Part shown: positions 13,763 to 24,599 of the stretch, piece by piece | Layout: every line of letters starts with the position of its first letter | Numbering within the stretch: position 1 is the first letter of the stretch | Assembly: GCA_030374805.1 (NCBI GenBank) | Contig: JARGSG010000051.1 | Span: 62,001 to 126,000, forward strand | Length of the DNA stretch: 64,000 nt | Direction of reading: 5' to 3' | DNA from: Gracilaria gracilis | Taxonomy: Eukaryota > Rhodophyta > Florideophyceae > Gracilariales > Gracilariaceae | Position numbers and translations under genes: made by a program | Notes under the pieces: model-generated | The model's input: only the letters and a program-made list of their open reading frames with translations | What the model was told of the DNA's origin: nothing | Database searches by the model: none

Positions 13763-14287
13763 CGGACAGAAAAGCCGCGCATCTACCATCTGGATGTGTC
13801 CGCAATGTATACCAATATCATTTTGACGAACCGTCTTCAACCCAACGCAATTGTCACACCTGCCCAGTGCGCTGCATGTGACTTCAACGGCATGTCGGAG
13901 TGTCAACGCTACATGGAATGGACCTGGCGAGGTGAGCACTATCTGGCCTCATACGGAGAGGCAGAAATGATTCAAAGAAGAACCACCCAGGAGCAACGAG
14001 ATGCAGAACTACGCGCTGCTGCTGAGGCAGCAAAATCAGCCGAGAATAATGATGACGATAGAAGGGACACTTTGCGGTACAGAAAGCGCCACTCCCCCGT
14101 CAAGGATCCGAAAACAACACGGGATTCTTCAGCCATTCCAAATTTTAATGACGAAGAAGCCCGTAAGGGTGTGGTGTTTAGATCTCGTTTAAAGAAGTAC
14201 TGCCACCGAAACTATTCGAAGACGGTGGAGACCAGATTCGTTCCGAAAACGGCACCATCTGTCAAGGAGAGAACCCTTCTTATGTAG
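13763..14287 (+). pseudogene. POLE-like: Pol epsilon segment 3: motif A and Fe-S cysteines
   Basis: Still in the same frame, [13 protein letters not shown] is polymerase motif A. The metal-binding Asp is present, but the usual S-M-Y-P-N reads A-M-Y-T-N, so a highly conserved Pro is Thr. CAACDF...C at about 13868-13905 supplies three of the four cysteines that bind the catalytic-core [4Fe-4S] cluster in yeast Pol2. The fourth follows after the frameshift, as ICQGENPSY at about 14257-14283. A one-base loss near 14230 moves the frame, and the stop at 14285 is only an out-of-frame consequence. Confidence 0.85.
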
Positions 14288-14718
14288 ATACCGTGCGTGA
14301 ATTTCGAAATCGAAGATACGAATACAAGGGGCTTTTGAAGAAGCGGAAGAAACTGAAAGTTGAAGCAAAGCAGTGCGAAGACGTCGGTGCTATTAAGTTC
14401 GCAGAGAAGCTTGTTGTCTTGTACGACTCCCTTCAACTTGCACACAAGTGCATTTTGAATTCGTACTATGGTTACGTAAAGAGAAAGGGCGCTCGGTGGT
14501 ATCCCATGGAGATGGCAGGAGTCGTCACCAATACTGGTGCACTCATAATTCGCAGAGCCCGAGAATTCATAGACAAAGTTGGACTTCCTCTCGAACTCGA
14601 CACAGATGGTATTTGGTGTGTATTACCTGTATCTTTTCCAGACAACTTTCGTTCACCACAAAATCTGGGAAGAAGATTACTGTCAATTATATATGCTCTG
14701 TGTTCAACGCAGATGTGA
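14233..14718 (+). pseudogene. POLE-like: Pol epsilon segment 4: motifs B and C
   Basis: This segment follows the frameshift near 14230. It carries the last Fe-S cysteine, then RRYEYKG, then motif B ([12 protein letters not shown], with the K-x3-N-S-x-Y-G core) at about 14446 and motif C (ELDTDGIWC, both catalytic Asp) at about 14596. All residues expected for nucleotide binding and catalysis are present. At 14647-14649 a TTT run reads one T too short for the family frame. Downstream sequence is out of frame and ends at 14716. Confidence 0.87.
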
Positions 14719-15038
14719 CGGACAATTTCACAAACCATCAGTATCTAGATTTAGTGGACCCTGAAACATTCGAGTACGAGCAGAGGGGTGAATGTTCGAT
14801 CCTTTTCGAAGTCGACGGCCCATATCGTGCAATGGTCTTACCGGCCTCCTTGGAGGAAGGCAAAAGCATCAAGAAGCGCTATGCGGTCTTCAATGACGAC
14901 GGTTCTCTTGTTGAATTGAAAGGCTTTGAAACCAAGAGAAGCGGAGAGTTGAAGTTGATTAAGCAGTTTCAGGGAGAAATCTTCGAGCGCTTTCTGAGGG
15001 GAACTCGATTTCTGGGTGCTATAGGCAAGTTGGCGTAA
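14643..15038 (+). pseudogene. POLE-like: Pol epsilon segment 5: palm end and thumb start
   Basis: This piece is in the frame of the second shift. The blocks [22 protein letters not shown] and [19 protein letters not shown] are strongly conserved in polymerase epsilon, followed by the thumb sequence [10 protein letters not shown]. At about 15002 a run of A is one base short (the family expects a G-N-S-like stretch). The real continuation shifts to the next frame, reading SGCYRQVGV and CNKWLDII before the ATG at 15071. Confidence 0.86.
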
Positions 15039-16057
15039 CTTGCAACAAGTGGCTGGATATAATTACATCAATGGAAGAGGGACTGTCTGATTCCCAGCTC
15101 TTAGAATTGGTGGTAGAGCAGAACAACATGAGTAAGCCATTGCAGGAGTATCTTCAAGCAGGGCAAAAGAGTTGCGCGATCACTTGCGCAAGCAGAATGC
15201 ATGAGTTTCTAGAGGCTGAGAGAGTCAAAGAAAAGGGCTTAGCCACCATTTACGTCATTGCACGAAATCCAGAAGACACGCAGGTAACATCATCTGCGAT
15301 TCCTGTACAAATCTTCGAGTTTCAGAAGGAAGTTGTGCGCAGGAGACTATTGAAGAAGTGGTTGAAATGTGCGGACAACGATGGTCTCGAACTACGTGAG
15401 TTGCTTCACTGGGACTACTACCAGGGACGTCTCGCAAACGCCGTGCTCAAGATTGTCAGTATTCCAGCCGCTCTTCAGGCTGTTGAAAACCAAGTTCCAA
15501 GAATTGAGTATCCTCCATGGCTCGTGAAGAAGTGCAAGGAGCTTGCAGATGTAATGAAGCCACAGAAGCTCTCTTCGTTCTTCTCTGCCCTTCCGAAAGG
15601 GCAGCGGGCTAGAATTTCCGGCAAGGCGCTGCGGGACGCTATGGATGATACCGCGAAACTTGGCATCGATGATATTGAGGATCTACCCGTCGGTGCCTGG
15701 ACCACTGCTCGCGTTGCCAAACGACGAGCAAAGACTGTAGTAACAAGAAGGCTGCGGAATGAGAGAGAGACCTTCAAGAAAACACGCACCACTGGAGTTC
15801 ATCCCGATGAATTGGTTCTCCGAAGCAAAGCCAAAGATCCCGGTGAGCGAGCGACACAGGGCCGCAACGCAATGCTGCAATTCACTCGAGCATCTCATTC
15901 TGATATTCGTTTGGATTATGCTGGCTGGGTTCGCTTTGCTAAGCGAGTTTGTCGAGCACAACGTGCCATAAGAGTCCAACGATACGCACGGAAAAGAACG
16001 ATAGCCCAGGTTACAGGGGATGAAGCCGAACCTCACACCGATGAGGAGAGGGGCTAA
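15005..16057 (+). pseudogene. POLE-like: Pol epsilon segment 6: thumb and linker
   Basis: This segment holds thumb and post-thumb blocks of the catalytic half: NNMSKPLQEY, SCAITCASRMHEFL, AIPVQIFEFQKEVVRR, HWDYYQGRLANAVLKI, PAALQAVENQVPRIEYPPW. A basic, poorly conserved linker and a D-Y-x-G-W-V/L type block (RLDYAGWVRF) follow, typical of the junction to the inactive half. The ATG at 15071 lies inside the conserved region and is not a true start. TAA at 16055 is an in-frame stop within the linker. Confidence 0.85.
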
Positions 16058-17797
16058 ACGTCAAGTACAACCGAGAAACCTTTCGGTGGGGAATCATTCG
16101 CTAAGAAGATTGGGTTGAGGCGGCCTCGAAAAAGATGCAGATCTAGTAGTCTAACAACGATGGACTATGCTCCTGCGAATTTCATCATAGATCTTCGAAG
16201 AACTACAACGCCGTATGACTTCTTCAAAAAGAAAATTGTCCCACTTCTTGGACCTGGGATATACTGGCAGACTGTCGCGGTATCGCATGTGGTGGAATCT
16301 CTTGGAGAATTTCGACTGTGGGTTCTCCCGGTCAAGAAAGAATCAGATCGGTTTGAAACTCTTCAACTCTACAGTATTCCGCTGCATGTGAAGAGAGTTC
16401 TTTATCTGAACTCAAAGACCAAGGATGCACAGTATATACCAGAAGCTTCTTGTGAAACAGTCCGTGCAGTTATCTTGCCAAGATCCCGCGCAGTTCCATA
16501 TCTTTTCCGTGTCCAGGTCTGTGAGAAGCGCTTCCAGCAAACTGACAAAGATTTTACTTCTCGTCTAACAGACGCTGGAACTGTTGACAGCGTTTACGGT
16601 ACGCAAAAGCCATTGGATTGTGAAACCATCGTAACCCTCGGTACTCTATGCGCTCCACGCAAAGCTGCTGTTACCAACATGGGCACCAAGAAGCTTTTGA
16701 GGAAAGGATTGAGTTCGGATGAAATCGTCCCGAAGAACCCCGAAGCGGTCCCATATCTTCAAGATAAGCGAAGCAACTCTTCCGAACCTGTGCTACACCA
16801 AGCACTTCTTTACGGTTCGCAAGCTATAGATGGAACCTCACGTGCTATGTACGCGTTTATTGCTTCTGATGCGAAGGTTGCGCACATCATTGTCGTCACG
16901 CCGGCAGAGTCCGTGGCTCTCAATGTGAATAGAATATGGAGGAACATTCTAAGGGCCCGAAGAGGACAAGAGGAGCGTAATGAGGGAGAATCTTCGGAGA
17001 GATCCTGGCTGTCGATGGACTCTAAATTCACAGCGATTGCAGTGGGTACTCGGAGGGAGGTATGGGCAGAGCTACATAGGTTACCGGCAAATTTGCGAGA
17101 CGGTCCACCACTATCTGACAAACTGCGTTCTACAGGCTTGAAGACCATCCTATTGGCGCAAGGGCCTGCAATGGACACGGCGATTGCCACAAGCGCCATT
17201 TCCGGTTCAATGGAGAGGAAAGTGGATCTTCGTAGGAAGCATTCCACGCTTCAAGAATATATCCTAGCTACTCGGAGTTACCCCGTAGTTCGGGTTCCAA
17301 TCAATGCAGAAAACGGCAACTACTTGCCAGTTGGATGGGAGCATAAGGCTGCAACCACGGCATTTTCAAAGTATGTGGAAATCACAGATTGGCTCCGCAA
17401 TCAGCTGCTTCTTTCACGATTTGCTGGCATCCCTATCGGAAACATGTCATTGACGGATGTACACGCCCAGGCTCTTGACGTGCTTGTTGGGCGAGAGCTT
17501 ATCAATCGGGATCATATTCTCTGGGCATCTACCTCTTCTCAACCTGATCTTGGTGGGCTTGAGGACGATGATTGCAATTTGCAAAACGAGATGGTATCAG
17601 GCCCGGGGGTTACAAACGCTGGATCCTTCCGCACAATTTGCATTGACACGGAATTGCCCAATCTGTCTATCGCCATTATCCTGTCTTCTTCATATGTGAA
17701 TCAAGTCGAAGGCACTGTTCTTGCGTTTGATGCCGCTGCGGATTCAAGTTTGAAGGCGATGAAGAATGCTGCTTCATCATTTTTTGGACCAAGTTAG
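16058..17797 (+). pseudogene. POLE-like: Pol epsilon segment 7: inactive second polymerase half
   Basis: This segment is in frame with the previous one after TAA 16055. It corresponds to the C-terminal, catalytically dead polymerase half that scaffolds the holoenzyme. Recognisable blocks are FRLWVLPV, LHVKRVLYLNS, the repeated A-Y-F/V scaffold, SRFAGIPIGNM, NRDHILWASTSSQPDLGG and a late block around LPNLSIAIILSS. The frame is open for 560 codons from the ATG at 16115 and ends at TAG 17795. Conserved sequence continues beyond that stop. Confidence 0.82.
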
Positions 17798-18979
17798 GCT
17801 TCAGTTGAGGATGATGGAACGTTTGTAAGCAAGCGAGCGGCACCGCTGGATGAAATGGCGTCCTTAGTTCCGGCTTTCAACGTATTGAAGGATCTTGTGC
17901 GAAAATGGGACAAGATAGCTACTCAGGAATCAAACAGAGACATTGCGACATGCGAAAATAGCTCGTAGCTTGTTGGATCATCTGAATCGTTGGACGCGGT
18001 CGGAGTCTTCGCTTTTGTTTGATCCAGCTTTGTCGATGTTTTTAGGCTGGCTCCTTAAGAAGGTATTCCGACAACTGATAGGTGAGTTGAGAAAAGCTGT
18101 GGAGCATCTGTCCTGTATGCTTCATCCTCTCGTCTCATTCTTGCCACTCCCAAGACTCACACAGTTGATGGACTGAGGTATGCTGGATTTCTTGAGAAAA
18201 CTATCACTAAAAACCCTCTTTCCCGATATATCCGTTTCCATCCTGTGATAGGCGTTTATGCAGGGCTCTTGTTTGTAGACAGAGTTAACTACGGTGCTCT
18301 TCCGGCGCCAGAAAAATCTTCAATTTTGACCGGGGAGTATGTCCAAACTCAAACGGGAAGCACGAGTCGCAAGCGTACTCATGCAAGTCAGGACATCCCA
18401 TTCGCTCGCATGGAGTGGTACTTTCCGCGTTATCATCCGCTCCCGATTGCTGTTCTGTGGTCACAAGTCGTGGAAGAATTTATTCGACGACCGATAATTC
18501 AAAGATGTGTTTCGGAAGAGTCCGGGTCCTTGGAACAGATTGAGGACAACACGGAAACAATTGGCGAAAACGAAGATTCCATAGAGACCGAGAAGAGAAA
18601 TAAGAAGAAGCTTTTATTAAGACTGAGAGGGGATGGGTTTGCCGAAGAAGTGAAATCGCTCGTTAGGGGACTAACAACTCAGCTATTGGAGAAGGTGCAC
18701 GAAATACGCGAGAAGACGCCATCTTTGGTGTTTCCCCAAGTTCCCTCTGCCTTTTGTTCACTCAAGGAAGGCAAACGAAACCCAGCTCTTGAATTTGTTC
18801 GTTCGATTTGTCACGTTCTTTCTTTTGATACTTCATCATCTGAAGAAGTGGCGCACATGCCTCGAAGCCTGTTGCAGCTTTTGGGAGTTCGGAAATTTGC
18901 TGCAGAAGCCCAGTTTGTTAATCCGGCAGCGCCGGTGCTTCTTCAGGGCGTCATCTGTAATATTGTAGTGCTGTGGTGA
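17798..18979 (+). pseudogene. POLE-like: Pol epsilon segment 8: C-terminal part of the inactive half
   Basis: After TAG 17795 the frame continues with an F-N-V-L-K-D-L-V-like helix, then shifts near 17945 to give LLDHLNRWTRSESSLLFDPA. It shifts again at 18101 (a GG pair where GGG is expected) and stays open from about 18105 to 18977. The blocks TKNPLSRYIRFHPV, RMEWYFPRYHP and NPALEFVRSICHVLS match the family. An acidic/basic patch at about 18530-18620 is the usual variable insert. The frame breaks once more at 18959-18960, just before the zinc-finger region. Confidence 0.8.
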
Positions 18980-19205
18980 ACCTGGATGTTGCAAGGGACT
19001 CAAGATTGTCGACTGATGAACAAGGGGAGCGCAAGAGGATGGATCGCAGGGTCATAGTAAGCTTCTGTGGGCCTGTGAATATTGTGTTAACTCCTATGAT
19101 GTTCGTCGTATTGAAAGGGAGCTGATGCGAATCGCGCAGAAGTTGTATACCGCTTATTAGGTTCAAGATTTCATTTGCAGAAAATGTCGCCGTCGCACAC
19201 ATTCC
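18945..19205 (+). pseudogene. POLE-like: Pol epsilon segment 9: CysA and truncated CysB
   Basis: CysA is visible as a C-x2-C split by the frameshift (VIC, then YCSAVVNLDVARD). After another frame change comes its second pair, WACEYCVNSYD. A helix follows (ELMRIAQKLYTAY), then TAG 19158, then VQDFICRKCRRRT, the first pair of CysB. The second CysB pair and the C-terminal tail are absent, so the gene is truncated here. In functional enzymes this module binds the B subunit. Confidence 0.75.
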
Positions 19206-20149
19206 CGTTCATTATATAGATAAACATACTACCGCTTGCTATTCTATATCCCCTTTGCTCTTCACTTTCGTACGACGCGTCTCCTTCGTCAGATCCCCTA
19301 CCCTGTGCAATGTAAGCATGTATTATTAGGAATCGCCCTCTAACTCTCAGGTCATAGAGGGCGATGTGCTCGACTCACCTCACCTCCTTCAAATTACCCT
19401 TCGGACTTTACTAATACCGCGTCCAACCCCATCCACTCACCGCTCTCTTCCTCTGAGCACCACCGTCTCGGTCATAGCCTGGTTTGGAGGGCATGACCCT
19501 CCGCGTACAGAATCATGTCGTGCTCGATGCTGCCATATGCCAAGCCTCTCCCGTCATCGCGCTGTACGTATCTACTCGAAAGCGATGCATACAGATCCAG
19601 ATGGTGCTGCTGCCTAGATAGATGCGCTGTTTATCTATCGCACCTTCAGAGTAGATGTGGTATGATCAGCTCGAATCCATCGTTCCTTTCAAGGGTTGAG
19701 ATATCAGAATCTCGTCATCTCCGCATTCAATTGGCACTTTGCATCGCAGTTTTTTGGAACAGTGCCGTTTTCCCACCAAAACCCATTTCTGGACAACTGC
19801 ACATCCATTGCATTCACCTTCGTAGAAACCCTTTCACGCCATCTAAAGAAGGAGAAGTCTGGAAATGAACAGAACCGTGAATTCATCATCTGCATCGTCG
19901 TCATAACCACCTGCAAACCGTCCAAGAACTCCACCCTCTCCAGAATGATCAGATGATACCCAAAAGGCCGTCGAGACCAATGATCATCCTGTTCCTTTTG
20001 ACCACGCTGTAGCACATGCAAAGGCTTGGCGGCAGCGCCGTATTGCCACTATTTAATATGGAGTTTCCCGATGGACGCCATTTTCCTCCCGGCTCCTTAC
20101 TTCTGCAGAGTATGCGCCACCTTCTCGTGACCCCACCCGCCTCAAACCT
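19206..20149. other. Gap between Pol epsilon and PIF1 remnants
   Basis: Only short unrelated frames are present. I recognise no domain, RNA gene or clear repeat. C-rich T/C/A stretches at 19360-19460 are low in information. Confidence 0.5.
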
Positions 20150-21257
20150 TTGCCGGCAAACACCTCGGCGATCACGAATGCTGCCCATACACAACAATCT
20201 CACAGTGAAAGTGGGTGTGGTGCCCATAAAACGGCTACTAATCTGCTCTCGAAAGAGAAAGCAAGCAAGCGGTCGGATTTGCAGCAACCGGATTCAATTG
20301 AACAGAGGCAATCGCCTTCCCAGAAGGCAAAACTGGTTCCCGGCCCCCAACAAACCACAGCTATAGAAGCCGCTAAAAGAGGCGATAGCTTCTATCGCAC
20401 TGGTAGAAAAGTCATTTGTACTTCGCCACATCATAACTGAACTGCGTAAAAATGCGAGAAAGTTGCCGAAACTGCAAGTACCGGATGCGCTGCCGTTGCA
20501 ATTCAAGGTTGCACGGTCCGTTCATTTCTATCATTGGGGTTGGAAATGGATCCAGGAGGCCCACTCAGAAGGCGTGCTTTTCGTGATCTTCAACTTAGAG
20601 AGCATTGGAAAGGACTTGAGGTTCTTATTATTGATGAGGTGTCCATGATCGATTCTTTCCTCTTTGACAAAATTGAACTCATGTGTGCGTATGGGAGGGC
20701 GATCAAGATAAAGCGTTCTCTACGACGGTTGTAGATAAATGACCCCTGCCTCTCAGGTGATGAAGATAACTATCCGAGACCACCGTTGTTCGGTGGATTG
20801 CAACTAATTGTTTACCAGGATTTCTTTCAACTTGCCTTATGTTAGTTACTCTGACTACCGTAACCAGATCTTGAAACAAAAGTTCTCCGCATTTGAAGCA
20901 ATGGATTGGAAAAGTGGCATAACAAAAACGTATTGACTACACGAAGTTCATCGACGGAATGACAAGGTGTTCGTCTGAATGCTTTATGAGATTCGGTGGG
21001 GGGTGGTGTCCAAATCCACGAGGAATGTTGTGGATACGTGTTGTGTGAGAGCTGCTGCTGGCCCCCTGGAGTTGGATGAGAATTTTCAGGGGGTTCATTA
21101 CACGAAGTTCTACCCGTATAGAAAACAGGGAGTCAAAGAGAATTCTACTCGATTGAATGCTATGCCAAGCCAGGCTGTTCGATACTTCGCGAAGGACATG
21201 GTGTCGTCTGACATCGGACCAAAGAAGAAGAAGAAGAGAGTTTCAAAGTCCAATTAG
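20150..21257 (+). pseudogene. PIF1-like: PIF1-family DNA helicase, broken
   Basis: PIF1 motifs appear in order on the + strand but in changing frames. First comes AIEAAKRGDSF before the P-loop, whose G-S-A-G-T-G part is missing and which survives only as R-x-KSFVLRHIITEL at about 20406. Then come TASTGCAAVAIQGCTVRSF (motif Ia, about 20470), LIIDEVSMIDS (Walker B, 20627), FGGLQLIVYQDFFQLA (motif III, 20795, with the usual G-D-F-F-Q as Q-D-F-F-Q), and finally EIRWG and YTKFYPYRKQ at 20985-21125. The C-terminal helicase motifs are lost. The frame ends in a lysine run. An AAA at 20459-20461 seems one A short. The P-loop damage makes this certainly inactive as read. Confidence 0.75.
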
Positions 21258-21519
21258 TTGCAAACAATATGGTACAGTAATCTTTATGTGGCAAGGAGCT
21301 CGTCTAGCTCTGCAATATCTAGAAAAGCTATTGTGGCATCGTTCACATCCTCCCAGTTTGCTTCTCCATGGCCATCTTGCTCCTTATCGTCCGAAACCTG
21401 TCCCGCCCCAAATAACGATGCCCCTGAAATGCTGAGCCCACCATTATTCTCTCCCAAATCAGAATTAGTACTCGGTAGGTACTTTCATGGCTTCTTGCGA
21501 TTTCCAACCGTTTTAGAGG

Positions 21520-21930
21520 TCAACAGCAATGGTTGCAAGCACAGAGCATAAGCTTCTTGACTTTATCAGGATGCAGGCGGTTCCGTATTGGCGTCCTTGT
21601 GCGCCCTTCAATGCTGAAACTTCTCTCAACACTCGAGGAAGAGGGACTGATGAAGAGAATCCGAACGGCAAATGCACGTAGTAGTGGCTTGTTTCTCATC
21701 TCAATCCGACATGCAATGGATATATTGCTGTATGCCAACAGCACATCACGCTCATTCTCGTCACCAAGACAACTAGACCACATTAATCGGGTCAACTTGT
21801 AGTCTTCGAATAAATCATGTACCGTGGCCTCCGCGCCTCTGTTGCTTTCCAACTTTTCTGCAGCAGGAAATGCATCAGAGCTTACAAACCAGCGAATGGA
21901 TTTCAGCACATGAGAATTGAATTGATGCAC
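21520..21930 (-). pseudogene. hAT transposase C-terminal dimerisation domain
   Basis: This 136-codon frame contains AVRILFISPSSSSVERSFSI and IRNRLHPDKVKKLMLC. It is the classic hAT C-terminal dimerisation signature (L-A-x-x-x-L-x-I-P-x-S-S-x-x-x-E-R-x-F-S). It ends with a natural-looking stop shortly after L-M-L-C-A-C-N-H, as in many hAT proteins. This is the best-preserved part of the element. Confidence 0.8.
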
Positions 21931-22065
21931 GTTCGAATCAGCACTTCGGACATCTAGGCAGTAAGCTACGTAGTGAATATCTTTAATGAGTGGAATCCTT
22001 CGGTTTGTGCCCTCAAGTCTGCGGCGCTAAATGTCCAGAACGCTCTCCTTTCTTTCTTGGGTGAA

Positions 22066-23126
22066 TTATACTGTCCTCGGTAATTGTAAAAGAAGATTCT
22101 TTAGCTCGATGGTTGCCGGATATACTTCAGATATAGAGGAACCTTCGTCATCAAATATGCGGAGATATTGACGGACAATCCGGAGAATTTGGCAAACATC
22201 AGAACACTTCTTATACAAAGACTCATCCTGAACTGAGTAAACAAAGAGAGAACGTCGTGAACCACTGCGTGCGCCATAGAGATTAGCAGCAAAATCATGG
22301 CAGTCCACTAACGCTTTATACACCTCCCTACCGCGCAAAAACGACTTCAGCATGGCCTCAAAACTAACGAAACGGGTGGAAGCCATTTTGACAGGTAGAA
22401 CCGCAGTTCTTGGCGGCAGAAAGCGTCCGTGGTCGTCGAGCTCCACTGAAGAAGCTAAATAGCCACTGTTGCGAATACTGATATTGTGACTGTCCCGCAA
22501 CTCTTAAAAGCGATTGTAAAGCTTTCGCCGATTTCGAAGGTCTGTTACAATTGTAGTAACTGTGTTCAATACCTTTCCAATCCAAAGCAGCCTACCGATA
22601 TCTTCCATTAAAAGATTAACCAAATGTGTCTGATCCTGACAGGGTTGCACATAGTTGTACTGAGCAGAAATTTTTCCTTTAGCCTTGACGCATGCACTGG
22701 TGTTGCCGCTCGTGACAGCGCAAATCTTCTTCATATCACCGAACTCTGCCATGACGCTTGTGGCGATCCTTGCGTAAAACTCCGCACCAACACGCTCAGA
22801 CCCAGTGTAGAGCGCTCAATTCTAGTGATGGATAACAGAACATTGACCACACTCTCAGAATTTATATCAGTCCAGCCATCGAATATTAGAGTTCCATAAC
22901 CCTTCGAGAAAGACAGCGCAATTGGACTTTTGACACGGGTAAGCATCAGATTATAGTATGCATCAAGATTGTTACGCGAGAATCTCGCTGGCGTTGGGAA
23001 CTGTTCAGCCATTGCTGGCCGTAACAGTTTAACAATCTCAGAAAGCTCGTTCTTACCCTCCTTCCGCGCCAAAACAGAAAATGGTGGCATATGGTTCGCT
23101 ATAAGCCGCGTTAGAAGATCATTCAA
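22066..23126 (-). pseudogene. hAT transposase catalytic region, three frames
   Basis: The first piece (23126-22731) carries LIFDGWTDINSESV, the hAT block with the first catalytic Asp. The second (22752-22504) carries CAVTSGNTSACVKAK. There the family has a D-N pair at the second acidic site, and here it reads G-N. It then has LVNLLMEDIGRL. The third (22500-22066) has STRFVSFEAMLKSFLRGREV, the conserved T-R-W/F-x-S helix. Each junction needs a one- or two-base shift. The enzyme cannot be active as read. Confidence 0.72.
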
Positions 23127-23596
23127 AATGGTGCGACAATATAGGAGTCCATACTATCCTCACTTTCGGCCATCTTTGCCTCACCCTTCTTCTCATTACC
23201 CCCAGGCTTTTGCGTTTCATCAGACCCACGATTATCTTTCAATTTTCGTCGCTTGGGGGAATGGAGTGGGTTTTGTGGAACTCCAAAACACAGGGTGCTA
23301 CTTGCTTCTCTATGGTATTTGGAAAAGGCTTTTTCTCCAATAAGGCGTAACTTGACATCTTTTGGCGTATTGGGGCATTTCAGGAGATGCTTTCCAAGTT
23401 GAGTGGCATTCGGAGTGGCGGCGTAGGACGTGAAAGAGCAGTAATTGCATACTGTGCGGGTGCGCGGGTTCGTCGGCGTTGAATCAGAGCATTGCTCTAG
23501 CGCGAAGCAATCGAGCATCCACCAACTCTTTTTCCTCCTAGCCCGTTTTTCGGATGAGGTGGGGAGAGAGCATTGCGAAACCTGCGGGGTTGACAT
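23123..23596 (-). pseudogene. hAT transposase N terminus with BED zinc finger
   Basis: This 157-codon frame starts with a basic stretch (KRARRKKSWW) and holds VCNYCSFTSYAATPNATQL followed by GKHLLKC. That is a C-x2-C...H-x4-C arrangement of the BED type, used to bind transposon ends. A lysine/glutamate-rich linker follows. The frame closes at 23125 and the conserved sequence continues in another frame, so a frameshift lies near 23120. Confidence 0.7.
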
Positions 23597-23599
23597 ATC

Positions 23600-24440
23600 T
23601 CAAACGTCCAAGAAGCTAATCCGGGGCCCCAATCAGCGCAGGGAATCGCCACCTGGGCCGCACGGTCTACAACGCTGCAGCACACGTCAGTCTGGGTTGC
23701 CAGGACTGGAGTGGAAGGATTATCAGGCGAAGGCAGCGACGGTGTGAGAGACGGTGGGTCGGAAGCAGAGCATGTAGAAGTGCAACACACGTATGCGGTT
23801 TAAGTAGAATGCACGTGTGGGCTGGAATGATAGCCAGCCAAAGGGTTGTGGGCTGGAAAAGATGGCGGCTGTGGTGAGATTACAATTGAAGAGCGAAACG
23901 TGGCTGACTGTGGGAACTCGCAGAAGATGGGAGAACTAACTCAAATAGTTCGGGGGTGCGTTCGGGAGGGTGCTGGCGCTTTGAGTGGAGGAGCGCAGCG
24001 GAGAGCCTTGTTGGCGCATTTTGATGACTTACCCTAGTCAACAACAAGGTTGTATGGCGCAAAACCTGCACTGCAGGAGCGTAGAGTCTACGGGGGAGAC
24101 CTAACTCAGTGCTACCCCTACGTGTACACGTACTTTGCTGAGGTCTCAGTGAGACTGTCTGACATGATTTGGCAGCAGCGGGGCGCGTAAGAGAGTCCAG
24201 TGACTTTCGAGGGGAGTAAGACCGGAACTATGCATGAATGCAATCAGGTTTACGCTTGACAGTTGTCCAAGCTTGCAACCTTGCACAGTATTCAAACCAA
24301 AAGGCAATAGGTAACGTGTGACGCGGGAAGTGAAAATGTCACGAGATAATGATAAAAATGTGTTCGGCCCCCAATAAATTTTTTGGTGTTGAAGAACGCG
24401 GGTCCAGAGGGTAATTATAATTGAGTAGGGATACTGCGAA
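23600..24440. other. Region upstream of the hAT remnant, no gene recognised
   Basis: This G-rich stretch with short frames on both strands has no recognisable domain, apart from the palindrome at 24096-24147. It may include the missing hAT 5' end. Confidence 0.4.
24096..24147. repeat. Imperfect inverted repeat with a 14-bp perfect palindrome
   Basis: TACGTGTACACGTA at 24119-24132 is its own reverse complement. It is flanked by GAGACCT (24096-24102) and AGGTCTC (24141-24147), giving a possible hairpin of about 52 bases. It lies upstream of the hAT frame and could be part of an element end, but no partner copy was seen. Confidence 0.5.
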
Positions 24441-24599
24441 TTGTTCAGAACAATCGTTCAGAAAATATCAATTGCCATCTGCAAAACGATGTGGCTCATT
24501 ATGAAGATTGAAAATATCAATCTGCGTATTAATAAAACTCAAATACGATTTTACCTAGCTATGATTGAGAACGAGATAGCAAACATGTCTCCTTTGCCC

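Larger units (their letters stand above)
11921..19205 (+). pseudogene. POL2/POLE-like: DNA polymerase epsilon catalytic subunit, near full-length pseudogene
   Basis: The whole locus reads as the family B replicative polymerase epsilon. In order it has the N-terminal domain, 3'-5' exonuclease, palm/fingers/thumb, the inactive second polymerase half, and the C-terminal CysA and start of CysB. Intact proteins of the family are about 2,200-2,290 residues. Here roughly the first 50 residues and the last 60 or so are missing. In-frame stops lie at 13241 (TAG), 13760 (TAG), 16055 (TAA), 17795 (TAG) and 19158 (TAG). Frameshifts lie near 14230, 14648, 15003, 17945, 18101, 18960 and 19055. No introns are needed to follow the alignment. 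Exonuclease and polymerase catalytic acids and the Fe-S cysteines of the catalytic core are still present, so decay is recent or some breaks are sequencing errors. Confidence 0.9.
21520..23596 (-). mobile_element. hAT-family DNA transposon remnant (transposase only)
   Basis: Reading on the - strand from 23596 gives, in order, a BED-type zinc finger, an RNase-H-like hAT catalytic domain and the C-terminal hAT dimerisation region. These are split over five frames. Functional hAT transposases cut and paste DNA through a D-D-E catalytic triad. Here the second acidic site appears lost. I could not identify terminal inverted repeats or an 8-bp target duplication, so the element ends are not set. 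The PIF1 remnant ends close to its downstream edge. Confidence 0.8.

Noticed and set aside
13241..18979. Introns or programmed frameshifts explaining the breaks in Pol epsilon
   Set aside because: Segments on both sides of each break abut without a gap and without GT...AG boundaries. So many programmed shifts in one gene are implausible.
20150..21257. Helitron
   Set aside because: Only PIF1 motifs are present. There is no Rep/HUH domain, no CTRR end and no 3' hairpin.
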